From positions 434,001 through 498,000 of the forward strand of contig JAHBBC010000006.1 of assembly GCA_019915015.1 (NCBI GenBank): a DNA stretch of 64,000 bases, given 5' to 3'. Origin of the DNA: Auriscalpium vulgare. Its lineage: Eukaryota > Basidiomycota > Agaricomycetes > Russulales > Auriscalpiaceae. Positions 21,160 to 31,697 of this stretch are shown here, piece after piece (positions within the stretch are counted from its first letter, which is position 1; each line of letters starts with the position of its first letter). Made by a program: the position numbers and the translations under genes. The notes beneath the pieces were generated by a model that did no database searches, was not told the origin of the DNA, and worked only from the letters and a program-made list of their open reading frames with translations.

Positions 21160-21989
21160 CTACGTCGCCGGCCGCAGTGCGCGCAGTCGATCTGCAAGCT
21201 GCGCGTCCTCCTCGCCAACGGGGGCCTCGGTGACGCGGAGATCGGGCACGCTCGCGAGGTCCTTCGCGGCGAGGTCCTGCTCGAGCTGGATGTTCGCCTC
21301 GTCGGCCATTTGCCGCATCAGCGAGTCGACTTGGTCCTGCGGCGTCGACACGGCCGTCGTCGAGCCCATCGCGTCCTCCATGTACGACGTCTGCACGTCG
21401 AGGTCGGTGAACTGCGACTCGAACTTGTCCATGACGAGCGAGATCTGCGGGCTGGGGGTCAGGGTGGGGGGCGAGGGCGACGGGGACGGGGACGGCACGC
21501 ACGCGCTCGAGGTTCATCGTCTCCATGGCCTTGTCCATGCCCTTCACCACGCTCGTCATGTTGCCCGTCACCTGTCTCATCGTCACCGCTGTCTCCACGC
21601 GGCTCGCAACGGCGTCGATGCGGCTCGCCAGCCGCAGCAGATTCAGCGCCTCGCTCTTCTTGCGGATCGCGTTCGAGGCGTATATGCGTGCGCCGTCATT
21701 GTTGCCTTGCTGCAGAGCCTGCAGGTTGCGCGATCAGCAGTCAGATATATGTATGCAAATCGGTGGCGGCACCTTCTTGAGGCGCGACTTTTCCGAGTTC
21801 TCGTCCTTTTGCGCTTTCTTGGCTTGTCGATTGAGTGTCTTTGCCGTGAACTGGGAAGGGCGTGGTCAGCGGTATGCTGCGCATCTGCCAGGACGCGGCC
21901 ATGTACCTTCAGCTGGAACAGCGTCTCTGTGAATTGTTAGGACGAGCGAGATGTTGACGGTGCTCCGACGCACTTTCCAAGTTGCTCAT
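21160..21989 (-). CDS. DID2: ESCRT-III associated protein Did2/Vps46 (CHMP1)
   Basis: A small helical ESCRT-III family protein that recruits and regulates the Vps4 ATPase at endosomes during multivesicular body formation. Exons joined from the minus strand: MSNLE, then TLFQLK, then [20 protein letters not shown], then a long exon [20 protein letters not shown] with [19 protein letters not shown] and [20 protein letters not shown], then after an intron at about 21.43-21.50 kb [20 protein letters not shown], a linker with [15 protein letters not shown], ending [12 protein letters not shown]. The C-terminal tail [12 protein letters not shown] fits the MIM1-type Vps4-binding motif. It is complete and shares a 181-bp divergent promoter with SVP26. 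Confidence 0.93.
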
Positions 21990-22170
21990 GTCTAAAGTCA
22001 GGATCGGTGCAGAGCTATGTGGGCGGGCGAGATGTTGACGGGATGAAGAGGAAGGCGGACCGATCCGAGTTGGACTCGGAGGAGCGTAGCCGCGGGCGCT
22101 TGTGCGTGCACGTCAGAGCTTCACCGCCTTCCGTCAACATTTCCATGCCCTCTTTCCGTCCTCTACCGCT

Positions 22171-23288
22171 ATGAATCTGCTACATCTTCTCAGGTAAGGC
22201 TGCTTCAGTCATATTCTGGCCCTCCGATCACTCATTCAACTCGAAATCGCAGCTATGCGGCGGCCATCGTGGCCTTCATGTTTGTAACCCTGTCATTAGG
22301 TGCGTGGCGAAGACAGCATATTTGCCATGAGCTTGACGCCTCCTACAGCCAGCGGCTTGCTCTGGCTATCGGAAGTGATTGAGGAGCACTCTAGGACCGC
22401 AAAAACCATTGGGAAAAGGGGCATATATGTGCGTTCGCTGCGCCAACACCTCAGTGCTAGTCCTTACTCGCTTCCTGCAGGCTATCATCGCCCTCCACGT
22501 TCTGTTGTACATCACCGACTCATTACCCTTTTCAAGAGTCGCCTTTTCAATATTCTGCCACGTCGTCTACCTGCAAAACTTCTCCCAGACATGGCCCTTC
22601 ATCTCGCTCCTCTCGCCCTCCTTCGTCGCGTCATGCGTCCTCGTCGTTGGCGACCATTTCATTTGGTTCTTCTACTTCGCGCAGCTCACGCACCTGGCGC
22701 GCAATACGCCGCGTCGCGGCCCGCGTGCCACGATAGCGCCCGAGCCCCCGACGTTCGCCGACATGGCGACGTTCTTCGGGGTCTGCGTATGGCTTGCGCC
22801 GCTGTTCCTATTCCTCAGTCTCAGCGCAAACGACCACGCGCTGCCCACAGCCACAGGTGAGCCCCCTCACTGCAGTTTCTACCTCACCCTATATTGAGAA
22901 TGGACTACTTGTAGGTGTCCCTGACTCCGCCGCGCCCTCGTCCACACCACGCATGGCTCCTGCACCCCGGGCGCGCGCCTCCCTATTCCGCTCGCTCTTT
23001 GACAGTCTTCCGCTCGACTACCTCCCCCGCATCCGCCCGAAGCGCTCGCAATCAGAAGGCATTATCGCACCGCGCTCGCCGGGGCCCATCCCGCCGCCCT
23101 CGCCGACGCACTCGCTGAACAACATCCCGCGACCACGCACACCGTCGTACGGGGACTTCCAGGATGCAACGAGCCGGAACTTGACGGCGGACTTCTCATT
23201 GCTGTCCCCGCCACCGCGGCGGTCGGCGTCTGGGCCGTTAGTCGGTACTAGCCCGCCTTCGCCGTCCATTAGTCGGCGGCGGTTGTAG
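22171..23288 (+). CDS. SVP26: SVP26/TEX261-type ER-Golgi membrane protein
   Basis: A multispan protein of the early secretory pathway; yeast Svp26 is a cargo adaptor for ER export of Golgi mannosyltransferases. Exon 1 is MNLLHLLS, then AAAIVAFMFVTLSL, then SGLLWLSEVIEEHSRTAKTI, then LHVLLYITDSLPFSRVAFSI, HVVYLQNFSQTWPFISLLSP, FVASCVLVVGDHFIWFFYF and FFGVCVWLAPLFLFLSLSAN, matching the family's FPF-LTSPSF-SCVLV and FxxCVWLVPF-FFxSLSA pattern. After an intron near 22.86-22.91 kb follows a Pro/Ser-rich cytosolic tail (ARASLFRSLFDSLPLDYLP to SISRRRL) that is longer than in yeast. About four helices. Complete; the divergent neighbour is DID2. Confidence 0.88.
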
Positions 23289-23574
23289 CCACCGGTCGTG
23301 TCTGTAGTCGACGGGTATTCCTTGTAGTTGTTTCCCCCGAGACAAATCATACGAAGACAAACCGTTGTAGTGACAACTTTGGTCTGATCCCGTGCGTCTG
23401 AACGACCTGGCACCAGCTTGACTCGGTTGTCAATGTGATGCACGCTACAATCACAGTCGGATTGCAGCGTTGGATTCAAGACGTTTGGTGAATGGAAATT
23501 TATTCGGTGGTCTTCCAAGGAAAAGACTCGGCGTAAGTAGCAGGATCGAACGTCTACGACTCTACAACATGCAG
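23289..23574. other. Short intergenic region between SVP26 and the dead ICMT copy
   Basis: Between the SVP26 stop and the last recognisable trace of the ICMT pseudogene. No distinct feature seen. Confidence 0.4.
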
Positions 23575-24080
23575 CAACATGGCCCAGTAATTGACTTCCA
23601 CCCTGCGGCACCCGCGCTAGCATGCTCGCCAGTACCAACGCCTCCACGACCACCCAGCCCAGCGCGATAAGTCGTGCCTAACCAGTCTGCCTCCCAGACC
23701 CACGTGTCACGCCCAATGTGCAGCAGCTTTTCCGCAACGCTGAGGATGACTGCCAAAGAGCGGGCTGCGCGGCAGCACCGGCGAGCAGCGTACGATGGGC
23801 ATAATGGGTAGGCGGCGCTGGGACGGGGTGGCTGAGCGAGCCACGGGGGAGGAGGGGAGACTTGCGGGGACCGAGGTCTGGCGCAGACGAGTGAGCAACG
23901 AGGGGAGCGGGCCTAACACTGACCTTCCACGCGAACACCTGCATTCTCACGAGCTTGCCAAGAGATCCTTCCGTGCCCTTTCACTTCTGATGCCCTCGGC
24001 GTTGGTGAATGTGACCGGGTCAGCATAAGCAAGCAGCTGGCGCTGCTACTAGCAAGAGGAATGGCACTCGCCAGCGTCAT
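23575..24080 (-). pseudogene. Decayed ICMT-like gene, copy E
   Basis: On the minus strand from 24080 the DNA matches copy D (28890-29657): ATGACGCTGGCGAGTGCCATTCCTCTTGCT versus the start of D shows loss of two bases after codon 4, a frameshift. The splice region GTGGAAG/GTCAGTGT...CGCCAG/ACCTCGGTC is kept, but the central part including the RGPYxxVRHPxY signature is deleted. Further on, the LLHFGRG-W-FWEAG block and the ALGWVxVEAxxLAS-LARVPQ block are recognisable in changing frames, then similarity fades by 23600. It cannot make an active methyltransferase. Its upstream also matches D (GGGAGGCCGCGCGCATCGAGAAG against the D equivalent near 29750). Confidence 0.85.
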
Positions 24081-24900
24081 GTTCAGCTGGCAGACGCGAA
24101 TCGCACTTTATGGCCTGTATGACCTTCGAATAGCCGCGACCGACAGCTGATCCATCAATTTGTGGGAGGCCGCGCGCATCGAGAAGTCGCCTGTGCTCTT
24201 TATCTGGCGCGTTAATCACACGAAGCAAGTGTGATCGCTGAGATTTAGCCAACGAATTACTTACCTGTTGTATTATCGTGCGGGTCGAGTAGTGCTGGCT
24301 GAGGAAGGGCAGTAGGTGCGTCGACAGCAGACAAATGACGTGGAATTCGTGGGCGACGGCCGGGACATAAGTAAAATGTGCTGGCCAGCAAGGCTTGGAC
24401 TTGCTGCTCATTCACTTGCGCTGTCGGTGCCCGAGTCTTCGTCAGGGGAAATCTAGAGTAGACACCACGAGCTGAGCTTCAAGTTGCATGCTCGAAGATT
24501 TCTCGCAGAAGTGCATGGCGCTCATTCCTTGGTTGCTTCAGAGCAACCAACGACTGGTCAATTGGATAGTGAGATTCGGCTGCGAGGGCAAGTCGTCTCG
24601 AGGGAATGATGATGAAGGAGGTTTCGGAGACGCGATACCGCCGAAGGCCGCGCGCCGAGATGACCAAGCGCGCCACACGTCGTCGCCTCTTTGCCCTTAA
24701 CCACCATTGTCTGTCGTTGCGAAGGTAAGTAGCACCATACACACATGATTGATTATGCTTCAGCTGACGCCGGCAATAAGTAGCTGGTTGTACCTGTTGG
24801 CCAATTCCTCGAGGAGCACATAGCAAGAGAAGTGAGTGAGAAAGACACTGCATTGAGCTAAAACTCGAGACCCAAGGTCCTCCACAGTTGAAAAGGGAAA
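24081..24900. other. Region between dead ICMT copy E and the TPR-CHAT gene
   Basis: About 24081-24400 is the diverged upstream of the ICMT copy; its TATA position reads TTTATG (24107-24112) instead of TTTATA. About 24400-24900 has no supported gene; overlapping minus-strand frames of 166 codons (24479-24979) lack any domain. The GC level falls on approaching 24.9 kb. Confidence 0.4.
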
Positions 24901-27900
24901 ATGGCAGATCTTGGGGAAGATATTGAACTGCTACGACAGGCACTGAGCTTGACACAGCCTGGGCAGCCTGAGCACTCACTTGCGCTCAGTGATCTTGCAG
25001 TAGCTTTGCAGATCCACTTTGATCAAATGGGCCATATACCAGATCTGAAGGAGGCTATCACACTGTACAGAGAGGCAATCAGCTTGAGGCCAGTAGGCCA
25101 TCCTGATCGCTCATTGAGCCTTAACAATCTTGCATATGCCTTGAGTACCCATTTTGATGAACTGGGTGAAATGGCAGATCTGGTGGAGGCCATCACACTG
25201 CACAGAGAGGCACTGAGGTTGATGCCAGTGGACCATCCTGATTGCTCACATGGACTTACCAACTTTGCAGTTGACTTGGTTACCCATTTTGAGCAACTGG
25301 GTGAATTATCAGATCTGCAGGAGGCCATCACACTGCATAGACAGGCACTCAGCCTGAGGCCAGTAGGCCATCCTGATCACTCATTGAGCCTTAGCAATCT
25401 TGCAAATGCCTTGGGAACTTATTTTGAGCAACTGGGTAAAAGACCAGATCTGGAGGAGGCCATTGTGCTGCACAGAGAGGCACTCAGCTTGAGGCCAGTA
25501 GGTCATCCTGATCACCCAGCAAGCCTTAACAATCTTGCAAATGCCTTGAGCACCCATTTTGACACACTGGGTGAAATGACAGATCTGGAAGAGGCCATCA
25601 CATTAAATAGAAAGGCACTCAGCTTGACACCAGCAGGAGATCCTGGTCGTCCAAACAGCCTTAACTATCTTGCAAATGCCTTGAGTAGCTATTTTGACCA
25701 ATCAGGTAAAATGGCAGATCTGGAGGAGGCAATTACACTGCACAGAGAGGCACTCCACTTGTGTCCAGTGGGACATCCTGATCGCTCATTGAGCCTCAAC
25801 AATCTTGCAAGTGCCTTGACTATGCAGTTTGAGCAACTGGGTGAAATGACAAATGTCGAGGAGGCCATCATGCTGAGTAGAGAGGCACTCTACATGTGTC
25901 CAGTGGGCCATCCTAATCACTCATTGAGCCTTAACAATCTTGCATATTCCTTGAGTACCCATTTTGAGCACCTGGGTGAATTGTCAGATCTAGAGGAGGC
26001 CATTATGCTGGATAGAGAGACACTTAGCTTGAGGCCAGTAGGCCATCCTGATCGCTCATTAAGCCTCAACAATCTTGCAAGTGCCTTGACTATGCATTTT
26101 GAGCAACTGGGTAAAATGACAGATGTGGAGGAGAGAGGCACTTAGCTTGAGGCCAGTAGGCCATCCTAATCGCTCATCAAGTCTCAACAATCTTGCACAT
26201 GTCTTGAGTACCAATTTTGAGCAACTAGGTGGATTGCCAGATCTGGAGGAGGCCATCACACTGCTTAGAGAGGCACTAAGCTTGATGCTAGCAGGACATC
26301 CTGATCGCTCATTGAGCCTCAACAATCTTGCAAATGCCTTGAGGACCCATTTTGAGCAACTGAGTGAAATGGCAGATCTGGAGGAAGCCATTACACTGCA
26401 CAGAGAGGCACTCCACCTATGTCCAGTGGGACATCCTGATCGCTCATTGAGCCTCAACAATCTTGCAAATGCCTTGACTATGCATTTTGAGCAACTGGGT
26501 GAAATGACAGATCTGGAGGAGACCATCACATTGAATAGAGAGGCACTCAGCTTGAGGCGAGTAGGCCATCGTGATCACTCACAGAGCCTCAACAACCTTG
26601 CAAATGTCTTGAGGACCCATTTTGACCAGTTAGGTAATTCACAAGACCTAGAGGAGGCCATTACACTGCACAGAGAGGCACTGAGCTTGATGCCTGTAGG
26701 TCATCCTGACCATTCATCCAGCCTCAATGATCTTGCCAGTACTTTGACTACCAAGTTTCATCAACTAGGTCAAAGACCAGATCTGGAGGAGGCAATTTTG
26801 TTGTATAAAGATGCCTGTAATACATTTAGTCCGGGACACCCACTAATAATAATCAGCCTTGGAGGCCTTGCTCAGTTACTGCTGTTGACAGATGGTAGAA
26901 GGGAATCTAGCTCATATATGGTTGAAAATGTGTGGGACATATTTGAACAGGCTAGTGACTATATTCATGCTGATATTACTAGTCGACTCAAACATACATC
27001 AGACTGGGCTATTGCTGCTCATCAGCACAAACATCAGAGTACCACAACTGCTCATAAAAAGGCTTTGGAGTTGCTTGAGCAGTGTCTGATCATTCGTCCA
27101 ACCCTAGAACTGCAGCACAATTTCTTTCAGATTGTTCAGAGCACCTCAACATTGACCTCAAATGCAGTATCATGGGCAATTGAGATTGCACAGCTGCATA
27201 GTGCAGTCCAGTTATGGGAGCAGGGCAGAGGAATTTTATGGTCCAAGATGAAAGACTATAGATCTCCAATTGGGCAATTGAAAATCCAAGATGCAGCTCT
27301 TGCTAAGCAATTTGAAAATGTCACTCAACAACTAGAGCAATTTGCCACAAGATCTTCTAAGTCTCAATCTTCCAGCCAACAGGAGAGTAAATGGGCAGCA
27401 AAGAGAGCATTGAACGACAGGTGGACTGACCTTGTCAAGAAGATACAGAGCATGCCTGGGTTTGAAACATTTTTGAAAGCTCCGCCTTTTTCAAGCATTG
27501 CTAAAGTTGCTTCAGAGGGCCCTGTTATTCTTGTCAATCTCTCAAGCCATCACTCACATGCTTTGATTCTTTATTCTGTTGATTCTGATCCTATTTGTGT
27601 TCCCTTGCCTGATGTAAAACATGTCACAGCATTTTAAAATATCAATGTGCTGTCAGAAAGCCTGAAACTTGGATACCTTGCACATGACTCTCACCAAGCA
27701 CAGCTAGTCATTAGGGAGAATGCCTGTATGGATTTAGTAATTGAACATATACTGAAACAATTGTGGATATGTATTGCATCCCATGTTCTCATGAAACTGG
27801 ATGATTTGGGATTTGGCAAGGGTTCCAGAATATGGTGGTGTCCATCAAATAAACTATGCACCCTACCTCTGCATGCTGCACAGCCCTTTGAGATGCACAC

Positions 27901-28588
27901 CCACCCACAACAGCAACTCTCAAAGAAATATGTTCAATCATATACACCGACACTTGGTTCACTCATAAGAGCTAGGAAAGATGTTGTTGCAAGAGTAGAT
28001 GGAAATGCTCCTGATATACTTGCCATTGCCACCAGCTCTCTAAACAAGGTATATGAGGAGGTTAATGTCATGCAAACAGTAGGATGCAAAGCTGAAGAAC
28101 TTGTTGGAGATAAAGTCACTCATGACACAATGCTAGAGGACCTTCCAGAATACCCATGGATTCATTTTGCTTCTCATGGGCATATTGATAAAAAGCAACC
28201 ATTTAATTCATCATTTGAGTTGCATGACAATGCTAGGCTCACCATACTAGATCTTGTGAAAGCCAACTTTCCCAATGCAGAGCTTGCTATTTTGTCTGCC
28301 TGTCACACTGCAGCTGTTGACAAAGACAATATTCCAGATGAAGGGATCAGTCTTGCAGCTGGCATGCAATTCTGTGGATTTAGAGGCATTGTTGGAACCT
28401 TGTGGGCAATGGATGATGAGGATGGACCTCTGTTGGCACAGGAATTCTACAAGAGAATCCTCCATCCTAAAGACAAGCCAGTTAACTTCAAGGATGCAGC
28501 TAAGGTTCTGAAAGCTGTGACAAATGAAATGAGAAGGCAGAATGTTCCTTTGCACCGCTGGGTTCCCTTTGTCCACATAGGTGCATGA
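24901..28588 (+). pseudogene. TPR-CHAT protein gene, broken by a 17-bp deletion and a nonsense codon
   Basis: Intact relatives are tetratricopeptide-repeat proteins with a C-terminal CHAT domain, a caspase/separase-fold cysteine protease. Here 15 TPR-like units of 45 residues (for example DLEEAITLHREALSLRPVGH) run from 24907 to about 26900, followed by a linker (about 26900-27560) and the CHAT domain. The domain keeps the predicted catalytic His in WIHFASHGHID and Cys in AILSACHTAAVD, plus GIVGTLWAMDDEDGPLLAQE and a FYKRIL end. Two lesions: in unit 10 GCCATCACACTGCACAG is missing at about 26132, shifting frame; and at 27635 the codon reads TAA where AAA would continue the frame into NINVLSESLKLG. 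No introns, noticeably lower GC and different codon choice from its neighbours. Start 24901 may be internal to an older, longer gene. Probably dead, but only recently. Confidence 0.85.
24907..26900 (+). repeat. Array of 15 direct 135-bp repeats (TPR-like units)
   Basis: Unit starts fall every 135 bp (24907, 25042, 25177 and so on), reduced once by 17 bp in unit 10. Long exact words recur, such as CATCCTGATCGCTCATTGAG and AGCCTCAACAATCTTGCAA, showing DNA-level similarity beyond protein constraint. Confidence 0.9.
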
Positions 28589-28889
28589 CACTCATATGTT
28601 AGTGAAGTGAGTATTCTTTCTGTACTCCATGACAGCTTACTTACCTTGTTATATAGGAGTTGTGTGAAGGAATCTGTTGGATGTGTAGGCATGTGACTGA
28701 GTCTGTTGTTGTGGTTATATTGTACTTGTACTAGTTCGCCTTCGACTCGGACTGAGTCGGCAATGTAAGTTGCTAGTCTGTTGGCGCAAACCCAAGGGTG
28801 GTGGATGTAGTCCAAGTGAATGCCTCGCTGATTGATAACGTCTGACGAACACAGCTTCATCGACAACTTCTACTCCGGCCTCGATGACT
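28589..28889. other. 3' region between TPR-CHAT relic and ICMT copy D
   Basis: AT-richer sequence continuing the composition of the TPR-CHAT gene to about 28750, then a return to local composition. No gene is supported. Confidence 0.4.
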
Positions 28890-29657
28890 TCAAAAAACCC
28901 CAGGAATCAGCTTCCACCTCACCTTCTCTGCCCAGCGGTCCCACTCCTCTGGAAAGTGCTTCCGCAGCATTGCGTCCTCCTGCAGCACCCGCGCCAGCGT
29001 GCTCGCCAGGGCCCACGCCTCCACGGCCACCCAGCCTAGCGCATACCCCGCTTTAGCGCGCGGGCCCATCAAGCCTGCCTCCCAGAACCACGCTCCGCGC
29101 CCGAAATGCAGCAGCAGCGTGCCCGTGATGCCGATGAAGATGGCCGCGTACGCTGGGTGCCGCACGACGGCGTACGGGCCGCGCGTGACGAGGCGGTGGC
29201 GGTGGCGCAGCGCGAGCTCGAAGGTGAAGAGCGGACCGAGCGCGCGGTAGCACTCGAAGCGTAGGAGCCCGGCGAGCAGGGTCAAGATGCTGGCGAGGAC
29301 GACAGTTGGCGTCAGGGCATAGGCGGCACTCGGACGGGGGGTGGGGGTGGGGGTGGAAGTGAGGGGGTAGAACGAGGGCGGGAAGAAGCCAGCGGAGGAG
29401 AAGACGAGTACTAGGACCTCAGATAAGAGGGTTGCGAGGACCGAGGTCTGACGCGGAGAGTGAGCGATGGCGGGGGAGAGCGGGCTGAGGCTGACCTTCC
29501 ACGCGAACGCCTTTATACGCACGAGCTTCCCGAACAACCGTTCCGTGCCCTGCAACTGCTGGCGTTCTGCCCTCGGCGCGGGTGGCTGAGGTGGGGTGAG
29601 CATGAGCCATGTGCCAGCTGCTGCGAGCAAGAGGAATGGCACTCTCACCAGCGCCAT
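28890..29657 (-). CDS. ICMT-like membrane protein, copy D
   Basis: The most diverged of the four intact copies. It starts MALVRVPFLLLAAAGTWLML, with an upstream in-frame ATG at 29714 judged too close to the TATA box. A 48-nt in-frame intron follows AFAWK (GTCAGC...CGTCAG). The core is FECYRALGPLFTFELALRHR, RLVTRGPYAVVRHPAYAAIF, LLLHFGRGAWFWEAG and EWDRWAEKVRWKLIPGVF, stop at 28890. All family signatures are kept. It pairs with dead copy E on the other side of the TPR-CHAT gene. The TATA box is at 29691-29696. Confidence 0.85.
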   Translation of the reverse strand: MALVRVPFLLLAAAGTWLMLTPPQPPAPRAERQQLQGTERLFGKLVRIKAFAWKVSLSPLSPAIAHSPRQTSVLATLLSEVLVLVFSSAGFFPPSFYPLTSTPTPTPRPSAAYALTPTVVLASILTLLAGLLRFECYRALGPLFTFELALRHRHRLVTRGPYAVVRHPAYAAIFIGITGTLLLHFGRGAWFWEAGLMGPRAKAGYALGWVAVEAWALASTLARVLQEDAMLRKHFPEEWDRWAEKVRWKLIPGVF

Positions 29658-29690
29658 TTCTTGTTGGCAAGCGTGACTGCCTGCTGGCAC

Positions 29691-29696
29691 TTTATA
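29691..29696 (-). promoter_or_regulatory. TATA box of ICMT copy D
   Basis: Minus-strand TATAAA in GGCACTTTATACTCTGC, 34 bp upstream of the ATG, at the equivalent place to the other copies. Confidence 0.55.
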
Positions 29697-30350
29697 CTCT
29701 GCAGGAGCTTGCAACCGACACCGATTCCATGCAATCTGTCTTCACGGGAAGCCGCGCATCGAGCAGTTGCTTCTCCATCTCTGGCACGATCAACAGTAAA
29801 TGGAGGTCTGCGACCATACTCTGACCCGATCGACTGACAACTGCACCTGTATGAGCTGCCTGCCGAGATGGAGTCATCGGACTACTTAACTGGTGTATGC
29901 TCGTGCGGGTTTAAGGGCGGGACACGTCAACGAGTGGGCGCGTGGGCGATGAAGCTTGAAGGCGGAGTGGCCCGCTGTCAACGATCACCCTATTTCATCC
30001 CTGGCCAGAGGACTGCTGGTCCCTCTCGACGGCGGAAGTGGATCAGACACGGCAACTCCGAGTGCTGAACGATGGTGGGAAAGCGCTGGGATGAAGTTTC
30101 GAGTCGGAGAAAGGACACTCATGAGCGCCGGCCCCGGGCCGCTATGTACGGTGGGCCAGGGTGGGTGGGCCGCGCTTTCACCATCCAGCAATTTCCGCCC
30201 GCCATTCAAACTTCACTCTGTTGCCTCGAAGTCCTTATGATTCCGGTGCCGCATCTTTCTTCGCCAGCTGTTGATTCCCTTTGAACGCTCTGCTCTCTTC
30301 TCGATCGGTAAAAACTTCCTCCGACGCGTCGTGTGCCAACCATTGGCACG
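29697..30350. promoter_or_regulatory. Divergent intergenic region
   Basis: Holds the promoter of ICMT copy D (left part, similar to the upstream of copy E at about 24100-24300) and of the basic nuclear-type gene at 30351. No coding sequence supported. Confidence 0.4.
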
Positions 30351-31437
30351 ATGGAGGCCGAGAATGACATCGACACGGAGACGCTGCAGGCGCAGATCGA
30401 CCTGAGCATGGCGTACGCGGAGGAGCTCGTCGCGTCCTGGGTCAAGCCCCTCGCACGCGCATCCTCCTCGTCCAGCGCAAAAGCACGCGCCCCGGACGCG
30501 GAGAAGGAGCTCGAGGCGCTCCTGCGCCGCCCGCCGCGGTACGTCGCGCCCTCCCCCCCTCTCATGCCACTAACCCAGGCCGACTCGCTCTCTGAAATGC
30601 AGGCTGGGCGTCGGCGCGCCGCTGCCAGAGTCGAGCGTGACGGCGGTCACGGGGCGCGAGGCCGTGCGGCTGAAGCACAAGCTGGAAGGCAAGAAGCGGG
30701 CACGCGGCGGCGCGGACGAGGGTGTGCCCGTGGCGGCGGGCAAGCCTGAAGATGTCTCGGACGAGGAGGAGAGTCGGGCGGGCGCGATTCGCAAGAAAGC
30801 TCGGCTGGACCCGTTCGCGCTGCCGGGTGGGAAGCAGAAGGGGAAAGGGAACAAGCAGGTGCAAGAGGTCAGTAAGAATGGGGATCCTGCTGCGGGCCCA
30901 TCGGGGCACGGCAGCGGTGCGGTGGGCGGGGCGGTGGTGGTGGCTGGCGGGGCGGAGGGCGCGGAGGATGGCGACGACGGCATGGACGTGGATGACCAGC
31001 CCGCGGACGCACAGTCACCAGAACACCGCAAGAAGAGAAAGCGGAAGAAAAAGAAGAAAGACGGGGTTGTCGTCCCTCCTTCCGGGACAGCAAACACTTC
31101 AGATCGCCTCTGTGAGTCCTAATATTACAGCGCCCGTTCTTCTGCTCATCGTGCTCTAGTCACCCCGCCACCCGTATCAATACCCGTCCAACTGCCGCCG
31201 ACGCCTGCGCTTCCGGCTTCGCCGATCAAGTCTCCCGTGGACAAGCCCATCCCCAAGCTGTCTCCCTCTAGATTGCTCTTGCCGGACACTCCCATACTCA
31301 ATCTGAGTGGGCCCCCGCCGCCGATTGCAGACAGCGCGGATGCGGACGCGAGTCCCAAGAAGAAGAGGCACAGAAAGAAAAAGAAGAAAAATCGCGCGGC
31401 TGACGGCGAGCCGGGTGGCGACGAACCAGAGGTTTGA
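30351..31437 (+). CDS. Acidic/basic charged protein, DUF3245-like; probably nuclear
   Basis: Function unknown. Exon 1 reads MEAENDIDTETLQAQIDLSM, AYAEELVASWVKPLA and ELEALLRRPPR; an intron (about 30541-30603) joins to LGVGAPLPESSVTAVTGREA and LKHKLEGKKRARGG. An acidic patch (DVSDEEES) and very basic stretches (RKKRKRKKKKK; later KKKRHRKKKKK) look like nuclear or nucleolar signals. A second intron near 31113-31159 leads to TPPPVSIPVQLPPTPALPA and the end GGDEPEV. The Trp-containing N-terminal motif followed by R-LGxGAPLP resembles my memory of the fungal DUF3245 family, but I am not certain. Complete. Confidence 0.7.
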
Positions 31438-31697
31438 TCCCCTCGCGCGCTCTCGGCACTTCTTGTTCCCATATCTTGTATTAGGTCTTGTTGTTTTATC
31501 TGCCATGGTAACTTACACATACGTAGGATAGATACAGGATAACACAGATCTAGACGATCACCACATGTTGTTTGGGATACAGCGATGGGCGATGTCCGCA
31601 CTTCGGGTATACAGTTGAAACCTTCAGACCTGGGTGGCGACGATGGCGGCTTGGTCCGGGCGCCGCAAGGTGGCGGCAGATTGACACACGCGGGCAC
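31438..31697. other. Convergent 3' region
   Basis: Between the stops of the charged protein and VPS60; no feature seen. Confidence 0.35.

Noticed and set aside
24907..26900. Regular 135-bp repeats as a CRISPR-like or satellite array
   Set aside because: The repeats are coding, in frame, without unique spacers, and end in a linker and CHAT domain; they are TPR-like units.
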